The position numbers were made by a program, and so were the translations under genes. Positions 11,901 through 21,361 of a stretch of 64,000 nt of DNA are shown here, in pieces. The notes beneath the pieces are model-generated. The model had not been told where the DNA came from, did not search any database, and was given only the letters and a program-made list of their open reading frames with translations. Within the stretch, counting starts at the first letter, position 1, and each line of letters starts with the position of its first letter. The DNA is taken from NCBI GenBank assembly GCA_944548615.1, contig OX155953.1, forward strand, positions 303,001 to 367,000. Direction: 5' to 3'. Source of the stretch: Micropterix aruncella. Taxonomy: Eukaryota > Arthropoda > Insecta > Lepidoptera > Micropterigidae.

Positions 11901-13853
11901 CGTTATGCATTTTAAACTAAAAGTACAGATATAAGACCATATAAAATAATCAGACAATAAGGCTCTACTCTTCCATAATTAAAATGAAACATATTAACAT
12001 AATAAAACATAATAAAATAAAACAAATTAAATGAAAATAAAATTAAAAAGGGACCGTCACGCTGAATCGTGTTGTGGCCGATATCGGCCAATCGGGGCCT
12101 GAGGGGTTAATATGTTATATCAGTCGAGTGGCTATGGGCCATTTCGTTTGTCCAATATACTCAATTGGTAACCGGAAGCTATATTCGATTTTATACAAAC
12201 CCCAGGGTTTGCAGTGATATTACATCCTTTACAGGCCGCAGAGATCGAGCTATATTTGGGTTAGCTGTTTACCTTCTTCATGCGCTAAAATAATTTTAAT
12301 TATTTTATTATGCTAGTATTCTATTATGAAATAGAATACTACTACAACTGTAGTAGTATTCTATTTCATAGACTTTTTTTATTCATATCATTATATGTTT
12401 TATAATGTGATCTTTGCAGGTTCGCGGACGTTGGTCCGACGTTTCCGGGGACTAAGCCAGGGTCATTTCACTATACACTCTTGCTTTGGTGGAGCTCAGC
12501 AGGACTTTATAGCTAGCGGTAGTGAAGACAATAAGGTGATTATATGAAAATCTTTCCTAAATGTCATTTTGCCCCTTGCGAGTCATTAGATTTCACAATA
12601 ATATCTATTGAAATTGGCTTGATTTTCGTTTAGCTTGCTGTGCATCTATTTCGATCGGTTGATAATTGAAAACAAAAGATTTGATGTTAGTTTTTGTTTT
12701 CTGTTATTTTCCAGATAATTTTGGTATGTTATGCTCAGACTTATTAGGGAACTAGTCAGACGGTAATCTATAGTACATTGGCCGAAGTTATTATACTTTA
12801 TTTTTTAATTATGGCAGGTTTTTTAAATTGATTGAGGTGACAGTTTCTTGTTTGACATCTCGTTTTTTTTTAATTTATCCGTATCTAAGGCAATGCGTAT
12901 GCAGGCTTTTCACCATACCCAATTAATGTTATAAAAACAAATGTATTTTTTAAAAATCATATAATTTGAAATATTTGATCTTCCACAAATGTTAAATAGT
13001 CACCTTCCGATGCAAAATGCTTCGACGAGGCCACCACGTTGTCCAGACCTTCTGTTAAACTTTTATCTTGAAAATTTCCGCATCATTCATGTTGGTGAGA
13101 TCTTCAAAAAAAAGGAACAACGGATTCGTCACTTTCAGATCTTCTACCAGCACACTGACCTAAAATTCAAAATTAGTAATTATAAAAAAATAGTATATTC
13201 TAAGTTTTATTGATGATAATTTTATTACTTACAGTTTTGAGCAAGTAACGCCCCCCTTTTTATTGTTGCTGTTGCATACGCAAACTTTTGTTGAAGTTTA
13301 TAAAAAGTCTCTCCTTTAACTTCTTATAGGTACACCAAATCAAATTATTGTTAACAAAGTCATGATATGTGAGCGATTTTGTAAGTTGGCTGCAGTATAC
13401 GGGTTAAAGAACGTATCCATCGAGGACGTTTCGTCGATTGAAGCGAATGCGATGGCAATTCTGAACGGCGTTCCGGTCGAAGACAACCGCTCCGCAACCG
13501 GTCTCGCGGACACTTCGGAGCGCGCGCGTCCCTTCCCTCGGGAAGGGACGTTCGTTGCGAGCTAATATAGTAATAATTCTTGCCATCATTTTGTTTCGCC
13601 TCGGATTGGCCATTATGAGGGTTCCCAATTGACGCGCGACAATGGTTTCCCGCAGGTGTACATCTGGCACGCGCGGGGCGAGGAGGCGATCTCGGTGCTG
13701 GCGGGCCACACGCGCTCCGTGAACTGCGTGTCGTGGAACCCGGTGTTCCCGCACCTGCTGGCCTCGGCCTCGGACGACTGCTCGGTGCGCATCTGGGGCC
13801 CCGCCTCGGCCGAGGGCCCCGACTGCGAGCCGCCCGCTCCGGGCCCCGCGTAG
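5766..13853 (+). CDS. WDR26: WDR26 orthologue: LisH-CTLH-WD40 protein, six exons
   Basis: Six exons (5766-5932, 6009-6743, 6818-7207, 11209-11309, 12420-12535, 13656-13853) join in frame to 568 codons plus TAG. The order is an Ala/Pro/Asp-rich N-terminus, a LisH motif from about residue 37 ([12 protein letters not shown]), CTLH to about residue 130, a helical linker, and seven WD40 blades from about residue 256 ([85 protein letters not shown]). These blocks match animal WDR26. Family knowledge: WDR26 is a scaffold and substrate-recruiting subunit of the CTLH/GID E3 ubiquitin ligase and is linked to Gbeta-gamma and Wnt signalling. All donors are GT and all acceptors AG. The N-terminal start is the least certain part. 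Human WDR26 is about 90 residues longer, mainly at the N-terminus. Confidence 0.93.
6009..6743 (+). CDS. WDR26: WDR26 exon 2 (LisH-CTLH and first WD40 blade)
   Basis: The acceptor TTTGTCCGCAG precedes 6009 and the donor CAG|GTGAGC follows 6743. The exon carries the second LisH helix ([11 protein letters not shown]), CTLH ([15 protein letters not shown]), a helical segment ([19 protein letters not shown]) and blade 1 ([22 protein letters not shown]). Third codon positions are very GC-rich, unlike exons 4-5. Confidence 0.93.
6818..7207 (+). CDS. WDR26: WDR26 exon 3 (WD40 blades 2-4)
   Basis: The acceptor CTTTGCTTGCAG ends at 6817 and the donor CT|GTGAGT follows 7207. It encodes [17 protein letters not shown], the [11 protein letters not shown] blade, [10 protein letters not shown] and FDDLTDSNL, in register with WDR26. 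Phase 2 at both ends. Confidence 0.93.
7215..7620 (+). repeat. pyrimidine-rich degenerate minisatellite in WDR26 intron 3
   Basis: CT-rich tandem units of roughly 25-30 bp are built around CCTTCCCGGTTGCGTCTCTGC. They recur at least six times between about 7340 and 7540, preceded by shorter TCCCTTCCTC motifs. Long + frames here are low-complexity artefacts. Confidence 0.7.
8086..8345 (+). repeat. dispersed repeat R-b, copy 1
   Basis: This is an inverted relative of 59041-59283. Shared blocks include ATAATTATCTAATTG, TTTACAAAATGA.ATTTCAATATTCTATA, GCAATCATTG/GCGATCATTG and TTCGTAGTTATAGTACT. The copy is preceded by two tandem units of GTTGAGTATGATACGACCA (8096 and 8134). Non-coding repeat within WDR26 intron 3. 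Confidence 0.7.
8757..9178 (+). mobile_element. LINE fragment (CR1/L2-like), AAT-tailed
   Basis: The sequence is a decayed C-terminal piece of a non-LTR reverse-transcriptase protein (RSGV-like, [27 protein letters not shown]) followed by a 3' UTR and an (AAT)n tail at about 9155-9175. The same family occurs at 10494-10886 (+) and 16917-18330 (-). It is heavily 5'-truncated. Here it preserves the uninterrupted site into which the TTAA MITE inserted in the 16.9-18.3 kb copy. Confidence 0.75.
9182..9935 (+). pseudogene. decayed retroelement-derived coding fragment
   Basis: A frame-broken protein can be followed on the + strand. [21 protein letters not shown] is a Cys/His-like cluster, followed by a central part with several stops, then [21 protein letters not shown] and FFKDLGL. 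That order resembles the C-terminal region of RT-bearing retroelements, which end in a GxxA(H/C)L.VVEVGARG pattern. The family was not pinned down. Multiple stops and frameshifts show it is non-functional. Confidence 0.5.
10494..10886 (+). mobile_element. LINE fragment (CR1/L2-like) with (AAT)n tail
   Basis: Two overlapping frames together encode a typical RT C-terminus ([54 protein letters not shown]), then a 3' end with seven AAT units at 10864-10886. A single frameshift near 10640-10700 separates the halves. It is 5'-truncated at about 10494, where ATACTGGAATATGCAGA is locally duplicated. Confidence 0.8.
11209..11309 (+). CDS. WDR26: WDR26 exon 4 (WD40 blade 5)
   Basis: The acceptor TTCATTTGCAG ends at 11208. 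The coding sequence reads [16 protein letters not shown]...[14 protein letters not shown], and the donor A|GTAAGA follows 11309. This short 101-bp exon is recognised by conserved WDR26 sequence rather than by ORF length. Confidence 0.92.
11505..12112 (+). repeat. dispersed repeat R-c, filled copy
   Basis: The ends are TTAACCCTTTAGGCCTCGGC (left) and CAATCGGGGCCTGAGGGGTTAA (right), an imperfect inverted pair. Near-identical outer sequence is present without the middle at 20647-20915. The difference is a segment of about 340 bp at 11620-11960 that also occurs independently at 26535-26890. So this copy of R-c has received a LINE 3' end. It lies in WDR26 intron 4. Confidence 0.85.
11620..11960 (-). 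mobile_element. LINE 3' end nested in repeat R-c
   Basis: Matches 26535-26890 closely (CGTCGTGTCYAATTGACGGC, then TTACTACTCTTTA.TGAACA, ATACGTAGTAAAATTATTC and beyond). On the minus strand it ends in a short tandem ATGTA/ATGTAA tail (ATTACATTACATTACATTTT on +), the mark of a LINE 3' end. Only untranslated sequence is present. Confidence 0.75.
12325..12370. repeat. perfect 22-bp palindrome arms in WDR26 intron 4
   Basis: Arms 12325-12346 and 12349-12370 are perfect inverted copies (outer TATGAAATAG, inner ACTACTACA) with a 2-base loop. The hairpin ends about 50 bp before the exon 5 acceptor. Confidence 0.95.
12420..12535 (+). CDS. WDR26: WDR26 exon 5 (WD40 blade 6)
   Basis: The acceptor TGATCTTTGCAG ends at 12419 and the donor AAG|GTGATT follows 12535. 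It encodes [22 protein letters not shown] and IASGSEDNK, in register with WDR26. Phase 0 at the 3' end. Confidence 0.92.
13362..13570. other. GC-rich segment in WDR26 intron 5, unassigned
   Basis: A GC-rich island lies in an AT-rich intron, with a 67-codon + frame of balanced composition ([19 protein letters not shown]) and a perfect GTCCCTTCCC / GGGAAGGGAC inverted repeat (13528-13537, 13540-13549). I found no second copy in the window and do not recognise the peptide. It could be a repeat fragment, an unused or alternative exon, or part of a retroposed gene. Confidence 0.3.
13656..13853 (+). CDS. WDR26: WDR26 exon 6 (last WD40 blade and C-terminus)
   Basis: The acceptor TTTCCCGCAG ends at 13655. 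The exon encodes [42 protein letters not shown] and a short Glu/Pro/Ala tail, ending at TAG 13851-13853. Confidence 0.93.
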   Translation: MYIWHARGEEAISVLAGHTRSVNCVSWNPVFPHLLASASDDCSVRIWGPASAEGPDCEPPAPGPA

Positions 13854-14113
13854 CCTCTTCTCTTCGCTCTTTTCCTTCCGCCAAAAACCTAATTTATATC
13901 TTTCGGCAAAAAAAATTACGGCGTAGAGTTCGAAACGCGCTCGGCCTTCGAGCTAAACGTACCTATAAATTGAGGACGCGCGGTCTTCGACCGCCGAGAA
14001 TTAATAATACCATAATAATATAAAATTGGTAGTTATGATATCGTGCGGTTCGCTCTTTCCGAGCGAAAATCGAAATGTAATTTTGTATACCTAATTGATC
14101 GTTTTATGAATGA

Positions 14114-14119
14114 AATAAA
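14114..14119 (+). terminator. WDR26 polyadenylation signal AATAAA
   Basis: The first AATAAA downstream of the WDR26 stop, giving a 3' UTR of about 280 bp followed by a TG/T-rich stretch. Confidence 0.65.
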
Positions 14120-14479
14120 ATGTAAAAGTTCATAATTGATTTTTTATTTGCGACGGATTTAACCGCTGACAAACGTGGATTAGGATTTTTGACGATTGAG
14201 ACGTACATCGGCGGCCGATATTTATTTTGTATCTATTTTGGGCATCGTATGTATCCATTCTATGCTAAAACTCAGTAGTTTACTAGAAGGGTTGTCAATT
14301 TTTCTAAAATTTGTCCTCGATACGTCTTCTTTTTGCTGAGTTTTAAGATTGCTTTTGTTGTATGCGATCTTACATAACTCAATTTTATATTAAAAAATAT
14401 ATTTCATAAAGCCCCAGTGAAAGCAATTTCAGCTGCCTCAAAATTTAGACACATGGCAATATTTTGCCATTTGTCTTAT

Positions 14480-14569
14480 ATAAGTAATATCTTCGCATAA
14501 TATTGCTTATATAATATCTTATATAAGCAATATCTTCGCATTCCTGTGCTATTGCGCAGGAATGCGAAG
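14480..14569. repeat. short tandem plus perfect hairpin
   Basis: Tandem TCTTATATAAG.AATATCTTCGCA units lead into the perfect inverted pair CTTCGCATTCCTG (14534-14546) and CAGGAATGCGAAG (14557-14569). Confidence 0.85.
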
Positions 14570-16090
14570 AGGCGCTTGACTTGTGCATGTCCTCATCCTT
14601 GCAGACGACTACAGCAACCTTGAGATTGTCAAACGAGCAAATTGGACTTATGGGACACAGTCATCTCAATGGAATTTTGAATCAAAAAGCAAAGAATAGA
14701 AGAAAACAGGACGATTCATACAACACCGCAGTTATCAGTGATGAAAATTATCCAGCTTTAGAAATGTATTCATCTGCTCTACTGATAGGAAAAATACCTA
14801 TGACCATAAAAAACTTTTGTGGTTTTAAACACCGCAAGAATATATAAAGAGCAGGACTATATAAAGAGAGAATTACATGAAAAAAATAAAATAGCTGGGG
14901 TCATGAAAAAAAAGTTATATATAAGTATACCTAAGTTAAAGTTCATTATAATTCCAATGACCATTTGCAAAAAAACATAAGCGAAGGGGTGCACCTTGTA
15001 TAAGAAAGATAAAAACCACTGTTCTTTAAATATATTCTAAGAAGTGAATGGATAAGATGTCGCGTATTTTACTAAACATTTTTTATATTTTTCATAGTTT
15101 TTGGAAATGAGAAGTATTTTGGACTCATGCCCTTTTGCAAGTAACTGGTTAGACAATGTAAAAAAACATGAAATATTTTGTTATTTAGCATCGGCTCTTA
15201 CAACCCAAATCAATAATTACCTTGGCCTTTATGGTCACCTTTATTAATATTATAGGTTGCTGTACTTAAAGCTGTTAGAAACGTGTTAGAAACTATAGAA
15301 TGATGCCTCTGCATGTCTGGAGACGTTTGTTATTTTTTTTTGTAGATGGCGCCAGGGGTGAATTTGTATGAAATGGAATCTTTACCGCCACTTTCTCCCA
15401 CTAGAGGGCGCAGCAGCCCAAGCAAACTCCTTGGGCCGCTGCACCTCACGTGGCATATCTTTCGCTCGCATGGTGCCTTACTTCACATCTTGGGCTGGTT
15501 GGCCCGACAATAGCTGATAGTGCCCCTACAAAAAGTTTTGCACATCCTTTTACAAATGACCATTCAAAAAGTTTTACATCCCACAATGGTCCTCCAAAGC
15601 CCCCTATAGTCCTATGCCGAAATGTATGGTCCAGGGGCTGATTCATGAAAAACTTGGCATGCCAAATTTATTCATAGTCCATTTGATTTACATAGGCAGG
15701 CCATATACAAATTTAGCATGCTCAGATTTTCAAGAAAGGGCCAAATTGCCGTTGCGCTATTTAGCGGGAGGAAACGAAAGCAGTAAACATAACAGCCATT
15801 GCGAGAAAGCATGACGCACCCTTTTACAAATGACCATTCAAATGTAACTTTTGGTAACTTTACATTTGATTTAGTTGGTGTATTGGAGTCATCTATAAAC
15901 ACCTTTCCAAATGTGGAAGAAGAAAAGGTAATAAATTGTCTGTTCAATGAACAACGAATCCAAAGTGGCGCTACTTAGGGAAACGTCATGGGCCGCGGCT
16001 GGCCGTTTCCGAAATTGCCAAAACCAGCCAATCAGGTGTCTCCCTAAGTAGCAGTACTTTTGGTTCCTATTCTTCTGAACGGTTGTCAAC
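14570..16090. other. intergenic, no gene recognised
   Basis: There are several short frames without recognisable content. CCTTTTACAAATGACCATTC occurs at about 15551 and 15821, a 28-bp direct repeat 273 bp apart. The arms GCTACTTAGGGA (15971) and TCCCTAAGTAGC (16036) form an inverted pair that may bound a small element. Confidence 0.4.
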
Positions 16091-16136
16091 CGGCTGTCAG
16101 TGTCGAAAATTTAAAAATGTAAACGTGCGGTGTAAA

Positions 16137-16232
16137 ATGGAAAACAAACGTACAGATTACGCTCACATTCTTCATGCGGCTGCCACGGAACATGACCAGA
16201 AAAACACAGTTTTTATACCTTTCACCAAACTA
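16137..16232 (+). CDS. candidate gene, exon 1
   Basis: 32 codons from ATG 16137 (context TAAAATGG) to the strong donor GTAAGT at 16233. Confidence 0.55.
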
Positions 16233-19200
16233 GTAAGTAACCTAACATGTAATTTATAAAATATACAGTTTTGAGGTTATGTTTTTGTTTTGTAGAAAAG
16301 CGCAATCGAGATTATTCAAAATTACCCCGGAGAAGCACCGAATAAAGACGACCGTTACTGCGTAAAATCTCCGATAGAACTTCTTGGATACGGACGCTTC
16401 TACAATCCGCATGCCAAAAAAAAGCATTTGAATTTTGATAGACACTTTTGCAAGCTGGTGAAAGAGGCGATCTTCGAGCACGACTGGCATCGGGTGCTGA
16501 AGGTCCTTATTGTCTTCCTAAAAGCGAGATATTCCGTTCAACAAGAATATATTTCCAAGGTACGAGGGTAGTAAATATCAATGCATCGGTGAGAAACCGA
16601 ATCGGAGCACTTATACTTTCACTCGGGATTCATGGTTTCTGAAGACTTTGGTCGATGTTTCTCCTTTTACCGCAGCGACAATAAGAAACATCAAAAATTT
16701 ATTATTTTCATAATATAGAGAAGAAATCACAATTAAAACTTAATTGGTAAATTGGGCTGTAAAAAGGGTTGCTGCATCCGAAAACATCTTAACACAGTAT
16801 GTGCTGAAATATTCATATTTTATTTATTTTGTATGGCTAATTAAATATGTCATACATTGGGTAGGCATATAATAAATATACAAACAATACATTAATAAAA
16901 CTAAATCGGTACTATTATTATTATTATTATTATTATTATTTATTCTGACTAGGCAGCTTTGCTGATTTGTCCAGATCAGATCTTGTAAAGCTAAACAATA
17001 TTAACAATATAAACAATATTAACAAGTTTTTAGGTAGAAATCGAGTCTATTTTTAAATTGATTGACAGAGCTTGCACTAATCACTTCAAATGGTAGTTTA
17101 TTCTACATGTCCACCACTCTATTTTGCAGAATGTTCTTAAGAGGCCTATTACAAAATAGCGTAGGTATTCTTTTAAAATGACTTTAAAAAATGAACGCAT
17201 TTTTTTTTGGATGTAACTATAAAAGATAGGATAAATAAATAAATAACTATTCAACCCTGGGAGAAAACCGCGGCACTGAGCGCTCTTCTCTTGCGCAAGC
17301 AAATATATACACAATTTCTAATTGTTTTTTGCAGTGTTTTCTCCTTTCTAATGACAATAATTTATATTATGTCGTATTGCTAAAAGAGTGAACTTTAATA
17401 TAGTATAAGTATTATATAAGAATCTTATTTTATTTCTGAGAAAATTAGAATGATACAGGAAGTTTTTTTTTAAATTTTGTGTAATTGTAAGTAATGTATA
17501 CCTTGGATATGTGGTCAAAAAACGAAAAAATAAGGCCGCTATGGTCAACAAGAATACATGACGGACATAAAAAAAAATAGTATACGGTTTTCGTTGTAGT
17601 GATATTACTGTATTAAGGAGCTCAAAGTTTGCCTTCCGAGCGTTTTACGAATAACGACTTTCGGAAAATGGGCTGAATAAGTAAATAATATTCGTTATAT
17701 CTAAAATTAAAGGCCGCTATGGTCAACATCAAGAAATGATCCAGGTAATTCAGTAATTAAAGTTTGTAGAAATCTCTTCATTTCTTGGAATTAGAACGCC
17801 AAAAATCCACTTTTCTTGCCTTTCTGGAAAAAATATGTGATAGGGCTCTTAAGAGGATTATATTTAAATATTGTATGGTTGAGTTTTTTTGTTGTGACCT
17901 CGAATATTTGTGTTGACATTGAATTTATAAACATTCTTCAGTCTAGGTACGTCGTAATATTGTGTTAGAATTTTATATGTCTCAATCAGGTCCCCTCTTT
18001 GTCTTCTTTGTTTGAGAGTAGTAATTCCAAGTAATTCCACGCGATCTTCATAATTCCTATTCTTCAGGCCCACTGGCATTTACATTGCCCTTCGCTGCAC
18101 CTTTTCCAGGACATCTACATCTTTGCATAAGTAGGGGTTCCAGAGCTGATAGCCATACTCAAGAATAGATCTCACATATGCCTTATAGATCTTGATAAAA
18201 ACCTCTATTGACAGATGTTGGAAAGCCTTCCTTATTAGATAAAGACTGTTATTGGTAAAAAAAAATTGTATTATTATTGTCTTCATACAATATGAATTAT
18301 GCAGCTTTTCTGTTCGATGCAATATTACATTTTAAATGTCAGCCTTTCCAATGGCACATTCCCCAACACTGAAAAAACATTAACATGTCCTATCTCTAAA
18401 GGTGGCACATAAAATGACCTATAGGCTTATCAGTCTGTTAAATACAAATTCAAAAATCGTGAAACGGTTTTGAAGGAAACACTAGTAAGTAGCTCATCTA
18501 AAGAAACTGTATTCTTTCTCCAAGACAATATAGATTCCGCAAAGGAAGGGGAACAAAGGGGGCAATAGCGGAATTTACAAAACTACTGGGCAAAGGGGCA
18601 AAATGCCTAGCTGTGTTCCTGGACCTGGCCAAGCCGTTTGATATTGTCTCTCACCCTCTGTTTCTTTCTAAACTCTACCATCTAGGTGTTACGGGTCAGG
18701 AGCTGGATTGGTTCTGGGATTACTCGACTGGAAGATGCCAAATGACCAAATTATACCAATTTTCAAGTGCAGGGACAGAAGTGAAGTTTGGTGTCCCACG
18801 GGGATGTGTCCTCGGGCTATTCCTGTTCGCTGTCTGCTTAAATTACCTAACAGACATGAATATCGATGGGGTGCCCCCCATTAATGGCAGTATCATCCGC
18901 CAAGACAGTCATAGTATTCAGGGAACAAACATGACCGTTTTAAAATCGAACACAGCGTTTTGGCAATGTTGCAACCGCCGTTGTCCAGGGTAGTCTGTCT
19001 ACCCTTGACAGCGGCTGTTACAACATTGCCAAAATGTCGGATGCTACAAACTTCATGCGGTTAATTCATTTTTATCTTACTTATCATGTCAAACGACCGC
19101 GATAGTCATAGATTTCAAGAAACAAATTTAAAAAATTGGCCTAATGGTATAACGGTTACTAAGTAAAAATCTTTAAGGCCCTCTTAGTGAAAGCGTAGCC

Positions 19201-19465
19201 ACGGCAAGTGTTCCAATTTTGTTACTTGCCAATGTATTTAAAATATGGGTCTGATTTTGATTTACTTAGCTTCTAACTGTTTCAGGCAGCGTTCATTCTA
19301 TTGCTGAACGATCCGATCGCTCAGAGCTGCCAGGCGCTGAATGAATTCCTTCACATGGTGATATCCTGTCGAAGCGATGCCGACAAAGAAACGCTTCTCA
19401 ACTTGATAACGACTCTTCCAGAAAAGCTTCCAAAAAAGAAAAACTTTATTTTTAAAAGACAATAA
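16137..19465 (+). CDS. candidate three-exon gene, weakly TAF1A-like
   Basis: Exons 16137-16232, 16296-16559 and 19286-19465 are linked by consensus junctions (CTA|GTAAGT, TTTTGTAG|AAA, AAG|GTACGA, CTGTTTCAG|GCA), all phase 0. The 179-residue product is acidic-basic mixed and helical. FDRHFCKLVKEAIFEHDW and the following HRVLKVL resemble the N-terminal helical block of TAF1A, a subunit of the Pol I factor SL1/TIF-IB; this is family resemblance only. TAF1A is normally about 450 residues, so the gene would be short or incomplete. The third exon ends at a TAA placed immediately before a strong AAG|GTAAGA donor, so that stop may be a lesion in an originally longer gene. A TCAGTG initiator-like motif lies at 16098, about 40 bp before the ATG. 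The second intron is filled by LINEs and a MITE. The gene is probably real; the identity is tentative. Confidence 0.5.
16296..16559 (+). CDS. candidate gene, exon 2
   Basis: 88 codons with no stop in frame, continuing the reading frame of exon 1. It encodes CVKSPIELLGYGRFYNP and the TAF1A-like helical block. The acceptor is TTTTGTAG and the donor AAG|GTACGA. Confidence 0.55.
16917..18330 (-). mobile_element. LINE (CR1/L2-like), 5'-truncated, split by a MITE
   Basis: On the minus strand: (AAT)n tail at 16917-16940, 3' UTR, then RT C-terminal coding up to about 18330 (YVRSILEYGYQLWNPYL, VEKVQRR-like, [28 protein letters not shown]). Coding is interrupted at 17137-17852 by a TTAA-flanked insertion; the uninterrupted paralogue is at 8757-9178. 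It is a non-functional insertion in the long intron of the candidate gene. Confidence 0.8.
17141..17848. mobile_element. 708-bp TTAA-flanked MITE, copy 1
   Basis: It is bounded by TTAA at 17137-17140 and 17849-17852. The termini GAGGCCTATTACA and, reverse-complemented from the right, GAGCCCTATCACA form inverted repeats of about 13 bp. A sister copy with the same termini and TTAA flanks is at 47875-48593. No long frame is present. The TTAA duplication suggests piggyBac-type mobilisation, although the termini do not begin with the usual CCC/CCY. Confidence 0.88.
18345..18910 (+). mobile_element. LINE reverse-transcriptase fragment
   Basis: On the + strand a decayed RT domain can be read: YRLISLLNTNSKIV, then FLDLAKPFDIVSHPL, LYHLGVTGQELDWF and FGVPRGCVLGLFLF. 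The YADD catalytic region is missing and there are frameshifts upstream. Opposite orientation to the LINE at 16917-18330. Confidence 0.8.
18956..19036. repeat. foldback hairpin (35-bp arms)
   Basis: Arm 18956-18990 (CGTTTTGGCAATGTTGCAAC start) is complementary to 19002-19036 with a few mismatches and an 11-base loop. A related single arm is visible at about 11390-11440 (CATTTCGGCGTTGTTTTAAA). A small foldback element at the 3' border of the LINE fragment. Confidence 0.8.
19286..19465 (+). CDS. candidate gene, exon 3
   Basis: 59 codons in phase with exon 2 (AAFILLLNDPIAQSC, EFLHMVISCRSDADKE, LPKKKNFIFKRQ) ending at TAA 19463. The other two frames are closed. The GGTAAG just after the stop could be an unused donor. 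Confidence 0.5.
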   Translation, partial: AAFILLLNDPIAQSCQALNEFLHMVISCRSDADKETLLNLITTLPEKLPKKKNFIFKRQ

Positions 19466-19469
19466 GGTA

Positions 19470-20640
19470 AGAGTCAATTTTGGTGTCCATCCACTGGTTG
19501 AAGCTTTCGTCCTAAGGATTAAAGAAAGAATGAAAGAAATAAATTTATTTATTGAGCATGGTTCACAATATTTATTCACTATTAATTATTAATTATTGTC
19601 TAAATCAATTACCCACAAGAAATATAGTTTCAGCCAAATGGGCAAGTTCTCAGTTATGCTGCAGTATGTAGGCAGCTGGTTCCAGGACTCCCTAGTTTAA
19701 ATTACTATTAAATATATATACTATGCATTAAAATAATTGTAATAAATATATATACATAATCGAAAACCTGGTTCGTAACATGGACAATAATCATCATAAT
19801 AAAAGTCAAGGTTATCTAAATAATCAGAATAACCGATTATGGTTCTTCTGTTTATTTTAATAAAAGTAAAATACACCTAAAAAACAATAAAAATACAAGA
19901 TTGAAACATTTGAAATGTGAAATGGTCATACATAGGTGCAAAGGCCTCTAATTTGATGTCAAAATGCTTTTAATTTATTTTATTTTTAATACATGCCAGT
20001 TCGTATGAATCCATGACTAATTACTATTGGTTTGGTTACATTAACATTTATATGATTTACCTTGTAACAAAATTCTAGATATTTTTTAAAACTTCAATTT
20101 AATTTTTAAAAATAAGTTACTAATTTAAATTATATAATATAGTAAACTTTGCAGCATATTGACGCATATTGACTCAAATTTAATTTTAACCGACCATAAA
20201 GTTAACATGAAAAATGGGAGATAGTCAATGTCGCTACATATTGTTATTATTTGTAAATAGTCAATATTGTAAATAGTCAAAATTATGTAGGACCCTTTTA
20301 ATGTGATTTGAATAAGTTCATCATTAGCTTACATTAACATAATAACAGAAAAAATATAAATAAGTCTCACCAAAAATCAAATAGGTTTAAAATTAAATCA
20401 AAAATGTAACATGTGAATAGTCATGTATAAAATGATAAGAATAAACAGTATGAATTCCAAGAAGATAAACAATAACAATAAGATAATTCCACTATACAGT
20501 TTACAATCAAATTTATAGAAATTAGCCAATAAAGTTAAAAAAGATACATTGTAAGATACATAATCAGGCAGTACCTATTAGAAAGTTAATATATGATATT
20601 AGTCAATACAGATTAATAAGAATGTCCTGATTTTTAAAAA
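19470..20640. other. AT-rich intergenic DNA
   Basis: No gene recognised. Long A/T-rich stretches with AATAAT and AAATAGTCAA motifs, probably old LINE 3' untranslated debris. Confidence 0.45.
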
Positions 20641-20646
20641 AAATAT

Positions 20647-20915
20647 TGAACCTCTTAACCCTTCAGGCCTCGGCCCCTCAGTCGATTGACAAGTTGATGT
20701 CCCAAAAAATTTTTGTAAAAATTAGTAAAAAAATTGAAATATGACACTGTCTCACCAAAACATTAATTACTGCCAAACACCTGTACCTATAAATAAAATA
20801 AAACATATTAACATAATAAAATAAAACAAATTAAATTAAAATTAAATTAAAACGGGGCCGTCACGCTGAATCGTGTTGTGGCCGATATCGGCCAATCGGG
20901 GCCTGAGAGGTTAAT
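20647..20915 (+). repeat. dispersed repeat R-c, empty copy
   Basis: The outer sequence is the same as 11505-12112 (TTAACCCTTCAGGCCTCGGC at the left; GGCCGATATCGGCCAATCGG and CCTGAGAGGTTAA at the right) without the inserted 340 bp. It contains the perfect palindrome GGCCGATATCGGCC. It shows the structure of the element before the LINE arrived. Confidence 0.85.
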
Positions 20916-20925
20916 GATCCCCGAC

Positions 20926-21231
20926 TTACAATGGAATCTTGTTGTGACAGAGTTGGACTGAGTTGGACAGGCGGAAAATATTTTGAAAATTCTTGCCTTC
21001 AAACTCTACGGGTATTCTTACATAAGCGGCATGAATTTTCATAATACCAGTTTCGATAAGGAGTATTGGCTTGTATAACTTTAGCGATTTGTGGACAATT
21101 AAATTATAGACTTTGCTACAATTTCCTAGAACATCAGGCCATAACTTATTAGGGCATGGAAATAGGAACAGCCTGTAAGTGAATTTCCAACACCTCTTAG
21201 CAATGTTACATACGAAGATTTTTTTTAACAA
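20926..21231 (-). mobile_element. LINE fragment (family of the 38.7-41 kb LINE)
   Basis: The minus-strand translation shows LKLYKPILLIETGIMKIH and nearby YRLFLFPCPNKLWPDVLGN, decayed equivalents of the post-RT region of the 38747-41050 LINE (YGLLFWGMAPNSK, CKPLFVKSGIMTL). Frame-broken. Confidence 0.55.
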
Positions 21232-21361
21232 TTTTTCTGATGAATTACAAACGTTTTGTAAAAATGCTAATGAGTCTTAGGTGAATTGAGCAAATATACA
21301 TATATGAATGGGTAGATAAAAGTCTAAAGTACATTCTGATTAATGTCTCATTTCCGTAACG

